64,000 nucleotides of DNA from Symbiodinium natans (taxonomy: Eukaryota > Sar > Dinophyceae > Suessiales > Symbiodiniaceae), in the NCBI GenBank assembly GCA_905221605.1, contig CAJNDS010002535.1, positions 350,001 to 414,000 of the forward strand, in the 5' to 3' direction. Under the pieces are notes generated by a model, which was given only the letters and a program-made list of their open reading frames with translations, was not told the origin of the DNA and made no database searches. The translations under genes were made by a program, and so were the position numbers. Shown here piece by piece: positions 1-10,209 of this stretch; the stretch's first letter is position 1; the number at the start of each line of letters is the position of its first letter.

Positions 1-332
1 GGGACCCTGCAACTACGTAAGTATCCAAGGACGAAGGCAATTCGCGAAGGATCCCTAAACCCTAACCCTAAACCCTAACCCCAAAATTGGGGCGTTACTC
101 CTATGTGGTCTCTTCTCTGATCCCTTCATGCCGTGCTTAATTGCGGTTGCTTCCCTTATAACACGCCGAGGAGGCAAAGACAAGTTTCGGGTTTCAGAGT
201 TTAGGGCAAAGAGAAAAAACCGAACCCTGAACCCTGAACCCTTATAAGCCCTGAAACCCTGAATCCTAAACCCTAAACCGTAAACCCTAAACCCTACCCC
301 CAAAGAGCTGAACCCTAAGCCCTGAAGCCTGT
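1..332. repeat. Degenerate CCCTAAA-type telomere-like repeats
   Basis: Interrupted CCCTAAA, CCCTGAA and CCCTAACC units at about 52-85, 220-300 and 308-330, mixed with unique sequence. I see no gene here. The repeats make translated frames rich in Leu-Gly-Phe-Arg-Val, which are not real protein. Confidence 0.85.
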
Positions 333-451
333 TCATTGCGTGGCTCCTTCTCGAGGGGGAGGCTCCCCTTGTCCCTTGAACGCGGCCTCCCCGGTGCGCG
401 AAACGAGGGCCAGGACCGCTGCCGCAGCGGCATCGTCCTTGATGTGGAGGA
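333..451 (-). CDS. Terminal exon of an unrecognised minus-strand gene
   Basis: GC-rich island with an open minus-strand frame, beginning after a CAAG acceptor at 454-452 and ending in TGA at 335-333. It encodes about 39 residues: LHIKDDAAAAAVLAL, then VSRTGEAAFKGQGEP and a Pro/Arg-rich tail. I do not recognise the family. The intron that would precede it begins in the long TTTAGGG array on the + strand (CCCTAAA in the transcript), the same arrangement as at other islands here. Exon status is inferred from protein-like composition, an AG acceptor and a clean stop. The parent gene upstream is not established. Confidence 0.45.
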
Positions 452-454
452 CTT

Positions 455-563
455 GGGGTTTAGGGTTTAGGGTTTAGGGTTTAGGGTTTAGGGTTTAGGG
501 CTTAGGGCTTAGGGTTTAGGGTTTAGGGTTTAGGGTTTAGGGTTTAGGGTTTAGGGTTTAGGG
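455..563. repeat. (TTTAGGG)n interstitial array
   Basis: About 15 nearly perfect TTTAGGG units with two GCTTAGG variants. It lies immediately on the acceptor side of the island at 333-451. Confidence 0.97.
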
Positions 564-2422
564 TGGGCAGCATTTTCTTAGCCGAACTTGAAATAGTTGC
601 AGTATGAAACTAGACCAACCATGAGATTGGGCCGCCCCAAAAGTACTACAATGAGAGGTGTAGATTCTTGAGTAAACTCTGCCATGTTCAAAGGCCGGGA
701 AGATTGGAAGAAAATGAAGCAGTGCTGTGCAATTTCTCGCACGTGTTGGCAAGTGAGATTAATTTTCAGGCATATAGTATATGTAGTTTAATGACTAGAA
801 CTGATCTCCAACTTTGGAGTGTGCGAATATTGACTATATGACGAAGAGCACGGATTGTTGAGTTCTTTGTGAAGATACATTTAAACTTACTATACACACG
901 CGCACTCTCAACCGTACAACTCCCGCCCCCCCCCCCCCTGCCCCAAGTAAAAAATCAATAAGCCTGAAAATTTGATGAACAAAATCGGAGGTCACTTGCT
1001 ATTTTGAAGTTGTCATGTTTGAATGGCCGGAAATCTTGGAAGAGGATGAAGGACAGCTGTTCGGACAACTGATGCGCCGAAAAACGTATAAACAAGTACC
1101 ATCGAGGGTTGGTGATGTATTTCGTTTTCTGGGCTAGTTATCCTCACTGGAGTGCAAAGTAACAATGGCTTGTAATGTCAAGAAACCATCTTTTCGATAA
1201 GGTGAACAGAATAGAACTTACGGACCTACGCCCTTACAAAACTAAGTTCCCCCAAGTCTTAACGTTGAAGCATTGCATCGGTTGGAGGTAGACCCTAAAC
1301 CCTAAACCGCAAACCCTAAACCCTAAACCCTAAACCCTAAACTAAACCCTACTAAAATGGGTCGGGAAGCTGGAAGCCTCATCCCAAGCTTAACAATGTG
1401 TTCAAGTCGAATGATCTGCTCACTACCTAGAGGTCAACTAGGCCTAAACCCCTAAAACAAAAAGATCACCAGGAGCCAGGCTTTTTGCTTGTAATGAACT
1501 CATCGGACAGCAAAAACAAAACGGCATGAAAAGTGAGAAACGAGCATCTATAACGCGAAGGGAACAGGCCTCACAGGGTTACACCCCTTGCGACTTGGAT
1601 ATTTTCTTCCTCGAATTTAAACTGCAAATGCTTGAAATGGGTTGACGAATACAACTCAACCCTAGAACCTAGGCCCTAGCCGCCCAGGCGCCCCTCCACC
1701 CTAAACCCCAAACCCCAAACCCTAAACCACTTAGGCTCAGGCATAATGAACGAGGTTGATGAGGCCCTCAGGATAACCCTTCCAGGGCCGAGAGCTTCAG
1801 CGCTGTAGTGCTTTAGGGCTTAGGGGCCTATTGAAGACTTCGGGCTGTTAGGGCTTTGGGTTCAGGGGCTGTTTAGGCTTTATAATTAGGGTTGAGGGCT
1901 TGGGGGCTGCTTCGGGCTTCGGGCTGTTTTGTTTTTAGGTGTGTTTAGGGTTTAGGGGCTGTTGAGGCTTTATAAGGCTTTTATGCTGTTTAGGGTCCCT
2001 CTATGTCTTCCAAGGCCTGTTTGCCTGTTTGGCCCAGCTCTCAACATGCTCACGTACGAGATTGGTACTTCGCAATATGATATTCAACCAGTACAAGCGA
2101 CTATTACAATCATGAATTGTAACTGAGAAGAATACCCGGAGCAATGATGATTATATCAACAACTCTAACGCTGCGCTTCTCTCCTGTCTTCTGCCTGATG
2201 AAGTGGCGCCTGTCGTTGTTGTTCGTTCTTTCGTGGCCAGGATCCGGCTATTGCGGATACTGCTGTGTATTGCTTGCTCGCTCTATGTGTGATATGAGTC
2301 GCAACCCCACGGTATATGTATATAAACCCTAAACCCTAAACCCTAAACCCTGAACCCTAAACCCTAAACCCAAACCCCAAACCCGAAACTCCACTTTCTC
2401 CCGCAGCCTTCACGGCACCCAC
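564..2422. other. Intergenic/intronic sequence without a recognisable gene
   Basis: Mostly unique, moderately AT-rich sequence (564-1290), a short C homopolymer at 927-938, CCCTAAA arrays at 1291-1345 and 2325-2378, and degenerate GGGCTTAGGG/GGGCTGTT runs at 1800-2000. No frame looked convincingly coding. Confidence 0.6.
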
Positions 2423-2476
2423 CTTCAGCCAGTAGCTGTGCGGCCCACGGTCGATGTCGTAGAGCCCGGCCAGCCT
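2423..2476 (-). CDS. 54-nt micro-exon of an unrecognised gene
   Basis: On the minus strand a pyrimidine-rich acceptor (TTTGCTTCCCAG) precedes exactly 18 codons reading RLAGLYDIDRGPHSYWLK. A strong donor (CTGAAG, then GTGGGT) follows. The exon is phase 0 at both ends. It sits in a GC-rich island with CCCTAAA repeats on its left and TTTAGGG/TTTGGGG repeats on its right. I do not recognise the protein family. A + strand reading also has an acceptor-like TTTCTCCCGCAG, but its peptide is much less protein-like. Confidence 0.5.
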
Positions 2477-2499
2477 CTGGGAAGCAAAGACCGGCGCGA

Positions 2500-2650
2500 A
2501 GGTTTGGGGTTTAGGGTTTAGGGTTTAGGGTTTGGGGTTTAGGGTTTGGGGTTTAGGGTTTGGGGTTTAGGGTTTGGGGGTTTAGGGGTTGGGGTTTAGC
2601 GTTTGAAGTTTAGGGTTTGGGGTTTGGGGGTCTAGGGTCTGGGTTTAGGG
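2500..2650. repeat. TTTAGGG / TTTGGGG mixed array
   Basis: Alternating TTTAGGG and TTTGGGG units that become degenerate to the right. Telomere-like, with A-to-G substituted units interspersed. Confidence 0.93.
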
Positions 2651-3327
2651 TCTACTTGCAGGTGCATGGGTAGCTAAATCCTGGGTGGGTGTAGAGTAGG
2701 GTAACCCGGGTTGAAGGTTGAGGGCTTATACTTGGGGGCATGCCCTTACGAGTTTAGGGCTTTATGTTAAGGGCTAAAGGTCTAAGTATTGGGGTTTGGT
2801 GTTGAAGAGCCTAAGCCTACAGTAACTACTGTAACTACGGATGTGTTCCTCACTGCTTATGCGTGAATACACGGGTGGCTTCACAGTGTATGGAAGTGTG
2901 TCCTTTTTTCATGTTCAGGGGCGTAGATCGGCGATAAGTTTGGCTCCTTGTAGGTTACTGGTCTCCCTGAACCTCGACACGTATGTCAAAAGAACCCTAA
3001 ACTTAAGTCTGAACCCTAACATTAAAGCCTAAGTGTAAATCCTAGAGCCTAAACCCTAAACCCCTCAACCCTAGACCCCCTACCCTCTTGTGCCTCAGGA
3101 CGGACGCGCCAGCCCTGCTTGCAGCCGCCTTGCACTTTGGGGGAGGAACTGTGATATAAGATTTACTTAACCATACACGAAAAAACACAACACAAGCGCG
3201 CGAGCCAAAAACATGCTTCGTGCTTGTCATGCGATGGCTGCCACTTGAACAGCGGCCGTGATGTTAGCCGCCTGGCCTCGGCTGTGTCGCTACATACACA
3301 TGCTTTGTAAACCCCTTAACCCGAAGA
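2651..3327. other. No gene recognised
   Basis: Unique sequence with scattered degenerate repeat units. Short open frames at 2841-3032 (+) and 3042-3230 (-) have no recognisable features. Confidence 0.5.
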
Positions 3328-3433
3328 GTCCATGTACCTTATCACTATCTACTTGGGCCCAGCAGAAGTCCCTATTCAGGGAGTACTTTAAGGCAGGACT
3401 TTAAGGCCCAAGTACTTCTTGTTAGGTACATGG
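3328..3433. mobile_element. Palindromic ~106-bp MITE/introner-like element
   Basis: Terminal inverted repeats TCCATGTACC and GGTACATGGA, with further internal symmetry (ACTTGGGCCC and GGCCCAAGTA). A related partial copy lies at 14066-14150. No coding capacity. Confidence 0.75.
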
Positions 3434-3567
3434 ACCCTTAGGGTAAGTTTAGGGTTCAGGGTCATCGGGGTTAGGGAGTAGGACGTGCAGGGAACGCGAC
3501 ACTCACTCTAAAGGCCATTCATCTTCCTTGTATCCTGTTGCAGCATTACCTCATTTGTCTTAAACCT

Positions 3568-3750
3568 GAAACCCTAACCCTAAACCCTAAACCCTAAACC
3601 CTAAGCCCTAAGTCCCAAGCCCTAAGCCCTATAACCCTATAACCCTATAACCCTATAACCCTAAACCCTAAACCCTAAACCCTAAACCCTAAACCCTAAA
3701 CCCTAAACCCTAAACCCTAAACCCTAAACCCTAAACCCTAAACCCTAAAC
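3568..3750. repeat. (CCCTAAA)n array with CCCTATAA block
   Basis: Long CCCTAAA array containing four copies of the variant CCCTATAA near 3630-3660. It forms the left arm of a convergent pair with 3839-4020. Confidence 0.96.
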
Positions 3751-3764
3751 CCCAACCCCAGGCA

Positions 3765-3838
3765 TCCTCACCTCCGCACCCAGCAGCCGCAACGCCGGGG
3801 CTGAAGATGCCAGCGGCGAGGACTCCCAGAGCATGGAG
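3765..3838 (-). CDS. Possible exon in a convergent repeat pair (strand uncertain)
   Basis: GC-rich 74-bp island between CCCTAAA and TTTAGGG arrays. The minus strand reads LHALGVLAAGIFSPGVAAA with a GAG/GTGAGG donor. The + strand also reads well (GILTSAPSSRNAGAEDASG) between CCCCAG and a GTTTAG donor. Both strands are open, so strand and function cannot be fixed from sequence alone. Confidence 0.3.
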
Positions 3839-4020
3839 GTTTAGGGTTTAGGGTTTAGGGTGTAGGGTTTAGGGTTTAGGGTGTAGGGTTTAGGGTTTAG
3901 GGTTTAGGGTTTAGGGTTTAGGGTTCAGGGTTCAGGGTTCAGGGTTCAGGGTTCAGGGTTCAGGGTTCAGGGTTCAGGGTTCAGGGTTCAGGGTTCAGGG
4001 TTCAGGGTTTAGGGTTTAGG
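3839..4020. repeat. TTTAGGG array with a homogeneous (TTCAGGG)12 block
   Basis: TTTAGGG units at 3839-3924 and then about twelve uninterrupted TTCAGGG units to about 4008. The variant block is homogeneous, which implies local amplification of one mutated unit. Confidence 0.96.
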
Positions 4021-4902
4021 GTTACTCTCTCAACCTCAGGTTCGGGGTTTAGGGTCGTGTCCGTCACTACCACCGAGGGGACATCCTTCGTGCGAACTTG
4101 TCCTGCAGGACAGAAGTCAAGGGACTAAAGGAGGGACCCTTGTAAGGGACTTTAGAGGTTCTTTAGGGTTATTTCGGGGCTACTTAGGTATGTAGGGAAT
4201 ATACAAGGCATATAAATGGGTTTTTTCAGGGGGTCACAGATTAAGGGTCCCTTCCAGTGGGCCCCTCCTTATACGTACCCCTTAAACAAGGCCCAAGCAC
4301 GTAAGGGTAGCTAGTGACTCAGGTCAAATCCTGTCTGCAAACTCGCATCAAGCCAAAAGGCGAACAAAAACCCCTTCTCAGTGTCTTGGCCCTCTTTCAT
4401 GTGGGGGAGTCCCGAACTAAGGTACTTTTCGCTGCTCTCTCTCCCTCTCTCTATGAAACGGGGCCTCATCGACCCGGCTGCCTGCGTCCTCATCGGAACA
4501 GATACCGTGGGGCGTTGGCCCCCTGTGAGGCTGCGTTTAGGGTTTAGGGTTTAGGGTTCAGGGTTTAGGGTTTAGGGTCTAAAAAGGCCCTAAGCCCTAA
4601 ACCCGAAAGCCCAAGGCCCCCCAAACCCCTGAACTCTAAGCCTCAAACCCGAAACTGGGTTCTTCAAACACATGCTCGCACTTCATGACTCTGGTTCCAG
4701 ATCCTTACGTTACGGTATTCACCATCTCGGTTCGCTAAGGAGGTTTTGGGTTCAAGGCTTAGCGTTTAGGACTCTTTATGCAGACGCCCAGAACCCATAC
4801 AAGGCAAAGGAGCAGCACTGGGCTTCACAGCGCTCGACACCCTAAGACCCTAAAGCCTCAACCCTAAACCTAAACCCTACGCCCCACACCCCCAGACCCC
4901 CG
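4021..4902. other. Non-coding stretch with a palindromic element at 4113-4230
   Basis: Contains a short element (CTAAAGGAGGGACCC ... CTACTTAGGTATGTAGGGA) with a relative at 10103-10215. An open + frame at 4314-4547 ends in the TTTAGGG array at 4535 and has no recognisable domain. In another + frame, 4453-4535 reads MKRGLIDPAACVLIGTDTVG and could be an exon, but I could not confirm it. Confidence 0.4.
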
Positions 4903-5034
4903 GTTTAGGGTTTAGGGTTTAGGGTTTAGGGTTTAGGGTTTGGGTTTGGGGTTTGGGGTTTGGGGTTTGGGGTTTAGGGTTTAGGGTTTAGGGTTTAGGG
5001 TTTAGGGTTTAGGGTTTAGGGTTTAGGGTTTGGG
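4903..5034. repeat. TTTAGGG / TTTGGGG array
   Basis: Eighteen or so units, mostly TTTAGGG with a central block of TTTGGGG. Confidence 0.97.
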
Positions 5035-5037
5035 AAC

Positions 5038-5108
5038 TGAGAGTCCTCGGCGAACACGCTGGCCGAGGAGGTGAACACTCCTCCCTGACCGCTCCAGTGG
5101 CGGAAGGC
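5038..5108 (-). CDS. Exon of an unrecognised minus-strand gene
   Basis: The minus strand has acceptor GGGCTGCAG, then 23 codons plus two bases (AFRHWSGQGGVFTSSASVF, EDS) and a possible GTTCCC donor. The peptide is protein-like and the other strand is poorer. No family recognised. Unlike most islands, both flanking arrays have the same orientation (TTTAGGG and TTCAGGG). Confidence 0.45.
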
Positions 5109-5158
5109 CTGCAGCCCAAAGGGTTCAGGGTTCAGGGTTTAGGGTTTCGGGTCTAGGC

Positions 5159-5162
5159 AACC

Positions 5163-5250
<88 letters not shown>

Positions 5251-5253
5251 ACC
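5159..5253. repeat. (CCCTCAA)13 array
   Basis: About thirteen near-perfect CCCTCAA units, a one-base variant of CCCTAAA, followed by CCCTAACC and a TCGATCC tail. Confidence 0.96.
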
Positions 5254-5524
5254 CTAACCATCGATCCTCAATTCTTGCGACATAGGGTTTTGGGATTCAG
5301 GTGTAAGGGGTCCCTAAACCCGAAACCCTTAAAACCCTTAAACCCTAAAAACCTGAAACCCCTGCAACCTCACACCCTTACACCCTTGAACCCTTAAACC
5401 CGTAAACCCTTCAACCCTCAAACCCTGAACCCTAAACCCTATACCCTAAACCCTACACCCCGCATAAAGGGGGGAAACGGGCGTCGTAGTGAACCTCGGG
5501 TCAGCGCCCCCAGCCTGTCTTCAT
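5254..5524. other. Degenerate repeats plus a GC-rich island at 5460-5540
   Basis: Degenerate CCCTTAAA/CCCTAAA units and then a GC-rich island between a CCCTAAA arm and a TTAGGG arm. The minus strand of the island is open (DRLGALTRGSLRRPFPP), but splice sites are unclear. Confidence 0.35.
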
Positions 5525-5724
5525 CCCCCCGGGTTAGGGTTTTGGGTATCGGGTTTAGGGTTTAGGGTTTGGGTTTAGGGTTTAGGGTTTAGGGTTTAGG
5601 GTTTAGGGTTTAGGGTTTAGGGTTTAGGGTTTAGGGTTTAGGGTTTAGGGTTCAGGGTTTGGGGTTTAGGGTTTAGGGTCTAGGGTCTAGGGTTTAGGGT
5701 TTAGGGTTTAGGGTTTTGGGTTTT
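5525..5724. repeat. (TTTAGGG)n array
   Basis: About 25 units, mostly perfect, with TTCAGGG, TTTGGGG and TCTAGGG variants near the right end. Confidence 0.97.
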
Positions 5725-5817
5725 GGGAGTTCCCCCTTCCACTATCAGTCCTTAATCGGGATTCTAGTACCGCCTACTACAATCCATAGGACTGTTAGCA
5801 TAAGGGGGAACATCCCA
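5725..5817. mobile_element. ~93-bp TIR element, GGGATGTTCCCCC family
   Basis: Terminal inverted repeats of the form GGGAGTTCCCCCTT and AAGGGGGAACATCCC enclose AT-richer sequence containing AGTCCTTAATCGGGATTCTA. Related copies are at 28963-29062, 46690-46730 and 56205-56262. Too short to code; probably a non-autonomous DNA element or introner relative. Confidence 0.75.
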
Positions 5818-5826
5818 CGGGAAGTT

Positions 5827-5968
5827 TAAGGGTTTTAGGGGTTTAGGGGTTTGAGGGTTTGAGGGTTTAAGGGTTTAAGGGTTTGAGGGTTTGAGGGTTT
5901 TGGGCTTGAGGGTTTGAGGGTTTGAGGGTTTGAGGGTCTGAGGGTTTGAGGGTTTGAGGGTTTGCGGA
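5827..5968. repeat. (TTGAGGG)n variant array
   Basis: TTTAGGGG units followed by about twelve TTGAGGG units, another locally amplified variant of the telomere-like unit. Confidence 0.93.
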
Positions 5969-6944
5969 TTTAAGGGCTTTATTAATTTATGGGGTTTGAG
6001 GTTTGGGGGTTTGAGGGTATAGGGGTTCACGCGTTTATTGGTTTAGGGTTTAGGGTTCCCTTGTCCCCTCGGAACCAAAGAGGGTACCTTTTGGTTCCTA
6101 GGTTACTCTTGGGTCTCGTCCAGGGACTTTGGGCAGTTCAGGGGGGTTTTGGGTTGTGGGGTTGCAGAGCCCAGGGTTATAGGGCCGACGCAGGGTTCAG
6201 GGGCGAAGGTTCAGAGAAAAAAGGGACCGTAATTTACAAAGTACCCACATGTCATGTCATTGGTTTCAACTGCATGGCTGCCATCACGAGAGAATGAACG
6301 AGCATACAAAAACACAGCGGTGATCTCGGCTACGTATTGCTAGGCCGGCCGATGAAACTCGGTCAAACATGTTCCCAATCAAAGATATGAATATACATAT
6401 ATATATATATGTATAAAAAAAAAACACATAGTATATATTATATTGAATAAAGTTCTATTCTATTACATTATATTATGACCTTGGAGAGCATGAGCCATCC
6501 CAACGGCCTACCCCAGAAAAACCCGAAATCTATAAACCCTAAGCCCCTGAGGAAACAAGGCATGAGATGCCTCTTTTCTGTGAAAACCCTACATCCTAAA
6601 CCCTAAACCCTAATCCGAGCATCTGATTAATTAATACCCCCACATTTAAAGAATTTTTTTTTGGCCGGAAGCCCGCCGGAAGACTACTTTCCATTAGGGT
6701 GGATTTCGTATGGGACAAACCCCCCACATTTAAAGGAAATTTTTTGGGGGGGTTCAAAAATCTGTCGGCAGGCTTCTTGTTTTGCTTGCGGAGACGCAAA
6801 GCTACAGCACCTCAGGGATCTGCATCGTATTGTTTTTAATAGAGAATCAATACAGGGCCACGGTCCAACTATTGCGGAACCCTGCATTCCTTATTGTGAG
6901 GGGGGGGGGGGGGCCCCCCACCCACTAATCAGAAGCTCGGATTA
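5969..6944. other. No gene recognised; AT microsatellite and G tract
   Basis: Open + frame 5989-6297 begins in repeat-derived sequence and has no recognisable domain. A TATATA microsatellite lies at 6385-6450 and a 13-base G tract at 6900-6913. Sequence resembling ATTTAAAG(G)AATTTTTT occurs twice (6645-6660 and 6726-6745). Confidence 0.45.
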
Positions 6945-7207
6945 AACCCTAAACCCTAAACCCTAAACCCCAAACCCAAATTCCCAATTAAGCCCTAAAC
7001 ATTTGGTGCCGGTGCCTATAAACTCGAGGCCTCCTCCACTGCCGCTGCATACTCCTCCGCTGCGCCGGACCTTCACGCGAGCGAGGGAAACCCTGAATCT
7101 GCAGGCAAAGCAAGATCCTGGGTTTAGGGTTTAGGGTTTAGGGTTTAGGGTTTAGGGTTTAGGGTTTAGGGTTTAGGGTTTCGGGTTTAGGGTTTAGGGT
7201 TTAGGGT
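6945..7207. repeat. Convergent CCCTAAA / TTTAGGG pair around a GC-rich island
   Basis: CCCTAAA arm at 6945-6975, island at about 7025-7117, TTTAGGG arm at 7118-7207. The island is open on + (EASSTAAAYSSAAPDLHAS) and on - (FRVSLARVKVRRSGGVCSG, after a GCCTGCAG acceptor). It is probably an exon, but the strand is not settled. Confidence 0.6.
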
Positions 7208-7824
7208 TGGGGTTGGGGGTGGGGTTGGGGGGAGGGGGTTGCGGGGGCACCCCTGAATCCTAAACCTTTACCAAGCCCAGCTTCAGCCGGATTTTTTCTT
7301 CGAATCTAGGCCCTAAAACATCCAGCCGAAATCCCAACCCCCCCCAAACCCCACAACCCCCCCCCCCCCCAAAAAAAAAAGAAAAAAAACAAATAAATAA
7401 AAAACAATACCAATAAATAGTCATCATAATAATAATAATAATGGAAATAGTAACCCGAAAATGTCGAACTCACCCTGGCTCAATCTCGATGCCGAGTACT
7501 CGGCCGCCCCGGCGGCGCGGAGAAGAGAACCTCGGCGGCCGGCAAAGCTGTCGATCCATTGTGGAGCTTTCGCGTTCGGGCCTCAACCCGACTTAAGGAT
7601 TTAGGGCTTAGGGTTTAGGGTTTAGGATTTAGGGTTTAGGGCTATTGTTCATGTCCCCCCCCCCTGGTGTTTGAAGATTCCCACGGAGCCTGCTGCCAGT
7701 CTCCAAAGCAAGATGAGCTTGAACACTCTGCCCATCGTCCGTAAACGTAGACGAACACCGACAACTGCCGCACGTCGTTGTCGTGCAGCGGAATGACTCG
7801 GCGGGGTGGAGCTCGAGGCGGCGT
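7208..7824. other. Two exon-like islands and homopolymers
   Basis: C- and A-tracts at 7335-7392 and an (ATA)n run near 7425-7440. The island at 7468-7610 is open on both strands; on the minus strand it ends in CAG/GGTGAGT, a good donor. The island at 7680-7823 reads on the minus strand as RVIPLHDNDVRQLSVFVYVY. No family assigned. Confidence 0.4.
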
Positions 7825-8185
7825 AGGGTTTAGGGGTTTAGGGTTTAGGGTTTGGTTTAAGGTTTAGGGTTTTAGGGTTTAGGGTTTAGGGTTTCGGGTT
7901 TCGGGTTTAGGGTTTAGGGTTTAAGGTTTAATTAGGGTTTAGGGTTTAGGGTTTAGGGTTTAGGGCTTAGGGCTTAGGGCTTAGGGTTTAGGGGAGTCTG
8001 CGTCGGAGTTTCCTTTGATTTTGAACCCTTCCTACCGACCACTGGAACGTCATCGTTGACGCAGACGTGCCGACCACACTGCCCACCGTCGTTGAAGCAA
8101 ACGAGCTGACCACTGAGACCGTGTTCTTCCAGCTGTCACCCAAAACCCTAAACCCTAAACCCTAAACCCTAAACCCTAAACCCTA
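7825..8185. repeat. TTTAGGG array, island, CCCTAAA array (divergent order)
   Basis: TTTAGGG units at 7825-7995, an island at 8015-8140, then CCCTAAA at 8147-8185. This is the reverse of the usual order. The island is open on both strands (+: NVIVDADVPTTLPTVVEAN). Confidence 0.7.
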
Positions 8186-8314
8186 CTTTGAAAAGCGTCT
8201 TCAAGCGCTCCGGTGTTGCAAAGGGCGTTCCACCTTAGAAACCCTACTTGGAAGCCATGTTGACTTGCTTCGCATCCCCTAGAGACTCGACGATAAACCC
8301 CCCATAACTCACCT

Positions 8315-8459
8315 TACTTAGAGGTTCAGGGTACTTATTAACCAATTATAAAAGTACTTACAACCCACTTATAAGCCCCTTAAGTGCCCTAATATGGTTA
8401 TAAGTGCAGTTATAAGTGCAGATATAAGTACAGTTGCAAGTACCATGAACCTCCAAGTA
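8315..8459. mobile_element. ~145-bp palindromic MITE, CTTGGAGGTTCATGGTACTT family
   Basis: Begins TTACTTAGAGGTTCAGGGTAC and ends GTACCATGAACCTCCAAGTA, a near-perfect long inverted repeat, with internal CTTATAAG-type symmetry. Other copies are at 14949-15104 and 25666-25884. Confidence 0.85.
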
Positions 8460-9350
8460 CGAAACCTACTTGCTAAGTCAAAAGGGCTTCCAAGTAAAAA
8501 CCGCGGCCCCAGTGCAAATTCCGCAAAGGCCCCTGGCATCATGTAATGCGCAAAAGGCGCATACTTAGATGGAATGGGTCAAGGTGGTTTAGGGTTTAGG
8601 GTTTAGGGTTTAGGGTTTAGGGTTTAGGGTGTAGGGTTTAGGGTTTAGGGTTTAGGTATATAGCGCAATGTAGGACTCACAGGGCTGAGGCTCTCGTTGG
8701 TTAGAATGGGTGTCTTGGGTAGTTCCTTGCTCGTTCTATTGGCATCAGAAGCACAGTATTGGTGGCTACCTAGGTCGTGTGAACAGGTCCAGCGGCTTCT
8801 AAACCCTAAGCCCTAAGCCCTAAGCCCTAAACCCTAAACCCTAAACCCTACTGCTTCGTAGTTAAACCAGGATGCCTTAAAACTCTCTGCAAAATACTGC
8901 TAAACATGAGCCCTCTTAAACCCAGCAACCCGAGAGGTTCAGAACTTGAAGAACACATCCGAATCCCCGCAGCACTGCAGAAAGCTCCCGCGTGAAGACC
9001 AACTTCCCCTGAACAATGGTAGCCCTAAACCCTGTAAGCCTAAACCCCATAACCCTAAACCCTGCAACCCCTCAACCCTAAGCCACCCTAAGGCCCTAAA
9101 CCCTAAACCCTAAACCCTATAACCCCTCAACCCTGAGCCCCCCCAAGCCCTAAACCCTCTGAACCCTTTCAACCCCATGAACCCTATAAACTCTATAAAC
9201 CCTACAAACCCTACAAACCCTATAAACCCTATAAACCTTATAAACCCTATCAACCCTAAAAACCCTAAAAACCCTATAAACCCTACATATCCTATAAACC
9301 CTATAACCCTGTAACCCTAAACCCTATATCCCACATCTCTGCGCAGTGTT
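8460..9350. repeat. Degenerate CCCTAAA-type repeats, no gene
   Basis: TTTAGGG array at 8585-8655, CCCTAAG/CCCTAAA at 8800-8850, and a long degenerate field of CCCTATAAA, CCCTACAAA and CCCTAAAAA at 9006-9330. Half of a TACTTGGAAG-type element (GGGCTTCCAAGTA) lies near 8479-8492. Confidence 0.85.
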
Positions 9351-9412
9351 TGAAGCCGAGCCGCGTAAGGGAACCGGTCCTGGCAGCGCTGGTGATTTTG
9401 CAGACACACTGT
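9351..9412 (+). CDS. Possible + strand exon, unrecognised
   Basis: After acceptor CATCTCTGCGCAG the + strand reads VFEAEPRKGTGPGSAGDF, then ADTLFR, running into the TTTAGGG array. The flanking arms are convergent (CCCTAAA left, TTTAGGG right). The minus strand is also open but less protein-like. Almost all other coding sequence here is on the minus strand, so the call is tentative. Confidence 0.3.
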
Positions 9413-10209
9413 TCCGCTTAGGGTTTTGGGTTTATTGGGGTTTAGGGTGTAAGGTTAGGGTTTAGGGTTTCGGGTTTAGGGTTGAGCGTTTAGGATTTCG
9501 GACGTTTACAACAGCAGTTATCAGGATCTAGAGTCTCAGGGTCTAGGGTATAGGAAAAGGGTTGCATGAGGACGGGTACTTTAACTTTAAGGGTAGCCCG
9601 CATCATACACACGATTGAAGTATGTTGCCAAAAGCCTGTGGGGCGCTACCGCAATTTGCATCTGTTAAGTCCGTAGTTAAGGCAACGTGAGTGCTTGGTT
9701 TGAAACACTCTGACCGATACTCCTTCAAAGAGGATCCTCTGAAACCCAATATGGTCGATGTACATATATATATATATATGTATGTATAGGAAGTAGGGCT
9801 TATATTTCTTGTAATGACCCCCAAAAGGACACCTAAAATATACACTCACCAATATTAGACAGAAACCTTATATACACTCACCAGTAACAGTAACATAAAC
9901 CCTGTGTCGTACATGTCTACAAGACACTCCAGAACCCTAAACCTACCTAGGCTACTACTTCAAGCGCTTTAGGCCTACCCTAAACCCCCTAGACCCACTA
10001 AACCCCCAAAACCCCCAAAGCCCCTGAAACACCCCAAAACCCCCTTAAACCCCCAAAGAACCAAAAAAACCGGCCTATCGAAAGTGCGTGGCTGAGAAAG
10101 GCCGAAATCAAGGGGCTAAAGGAGGGACCCCTTTGAGGGCCCCGCGGGGGTTTATCAGGGGTTCTTTAGGGGCCACTTAGGTATACAGGGACTACACAAG
10201 CCATATACA
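9413..10209. other. Non-coding; two short repeat elements
   Basis: 9795-9890 belongs to a dispersed family marked by ACACTCACCAATATTAG followed by ACACTCACCAGTAACAGTAA; relatives at 44086-44190, 22505-22580 and 18655-18720. 10103-10209 is related to 4113-4230 (CTAAAGGAGGGACCC ... CCACTTAGGTATACAGGGA). Small open frames at 9603-9852 (-) lie across these repeats and are not credible. Confidence 0.6.

Noticed and set aside
1-332. Window start as a true chromosome end
   Set aside because: Repeats here are degenerate and followed by unique sequence; arrays occur in both orientations across the window, so they are interstitial.
3568-4020. CRISPR-like array of regularly spaced repeats
   Set aside because: Units are 7 bp in direct tandem without spacers; eukaryotic context.
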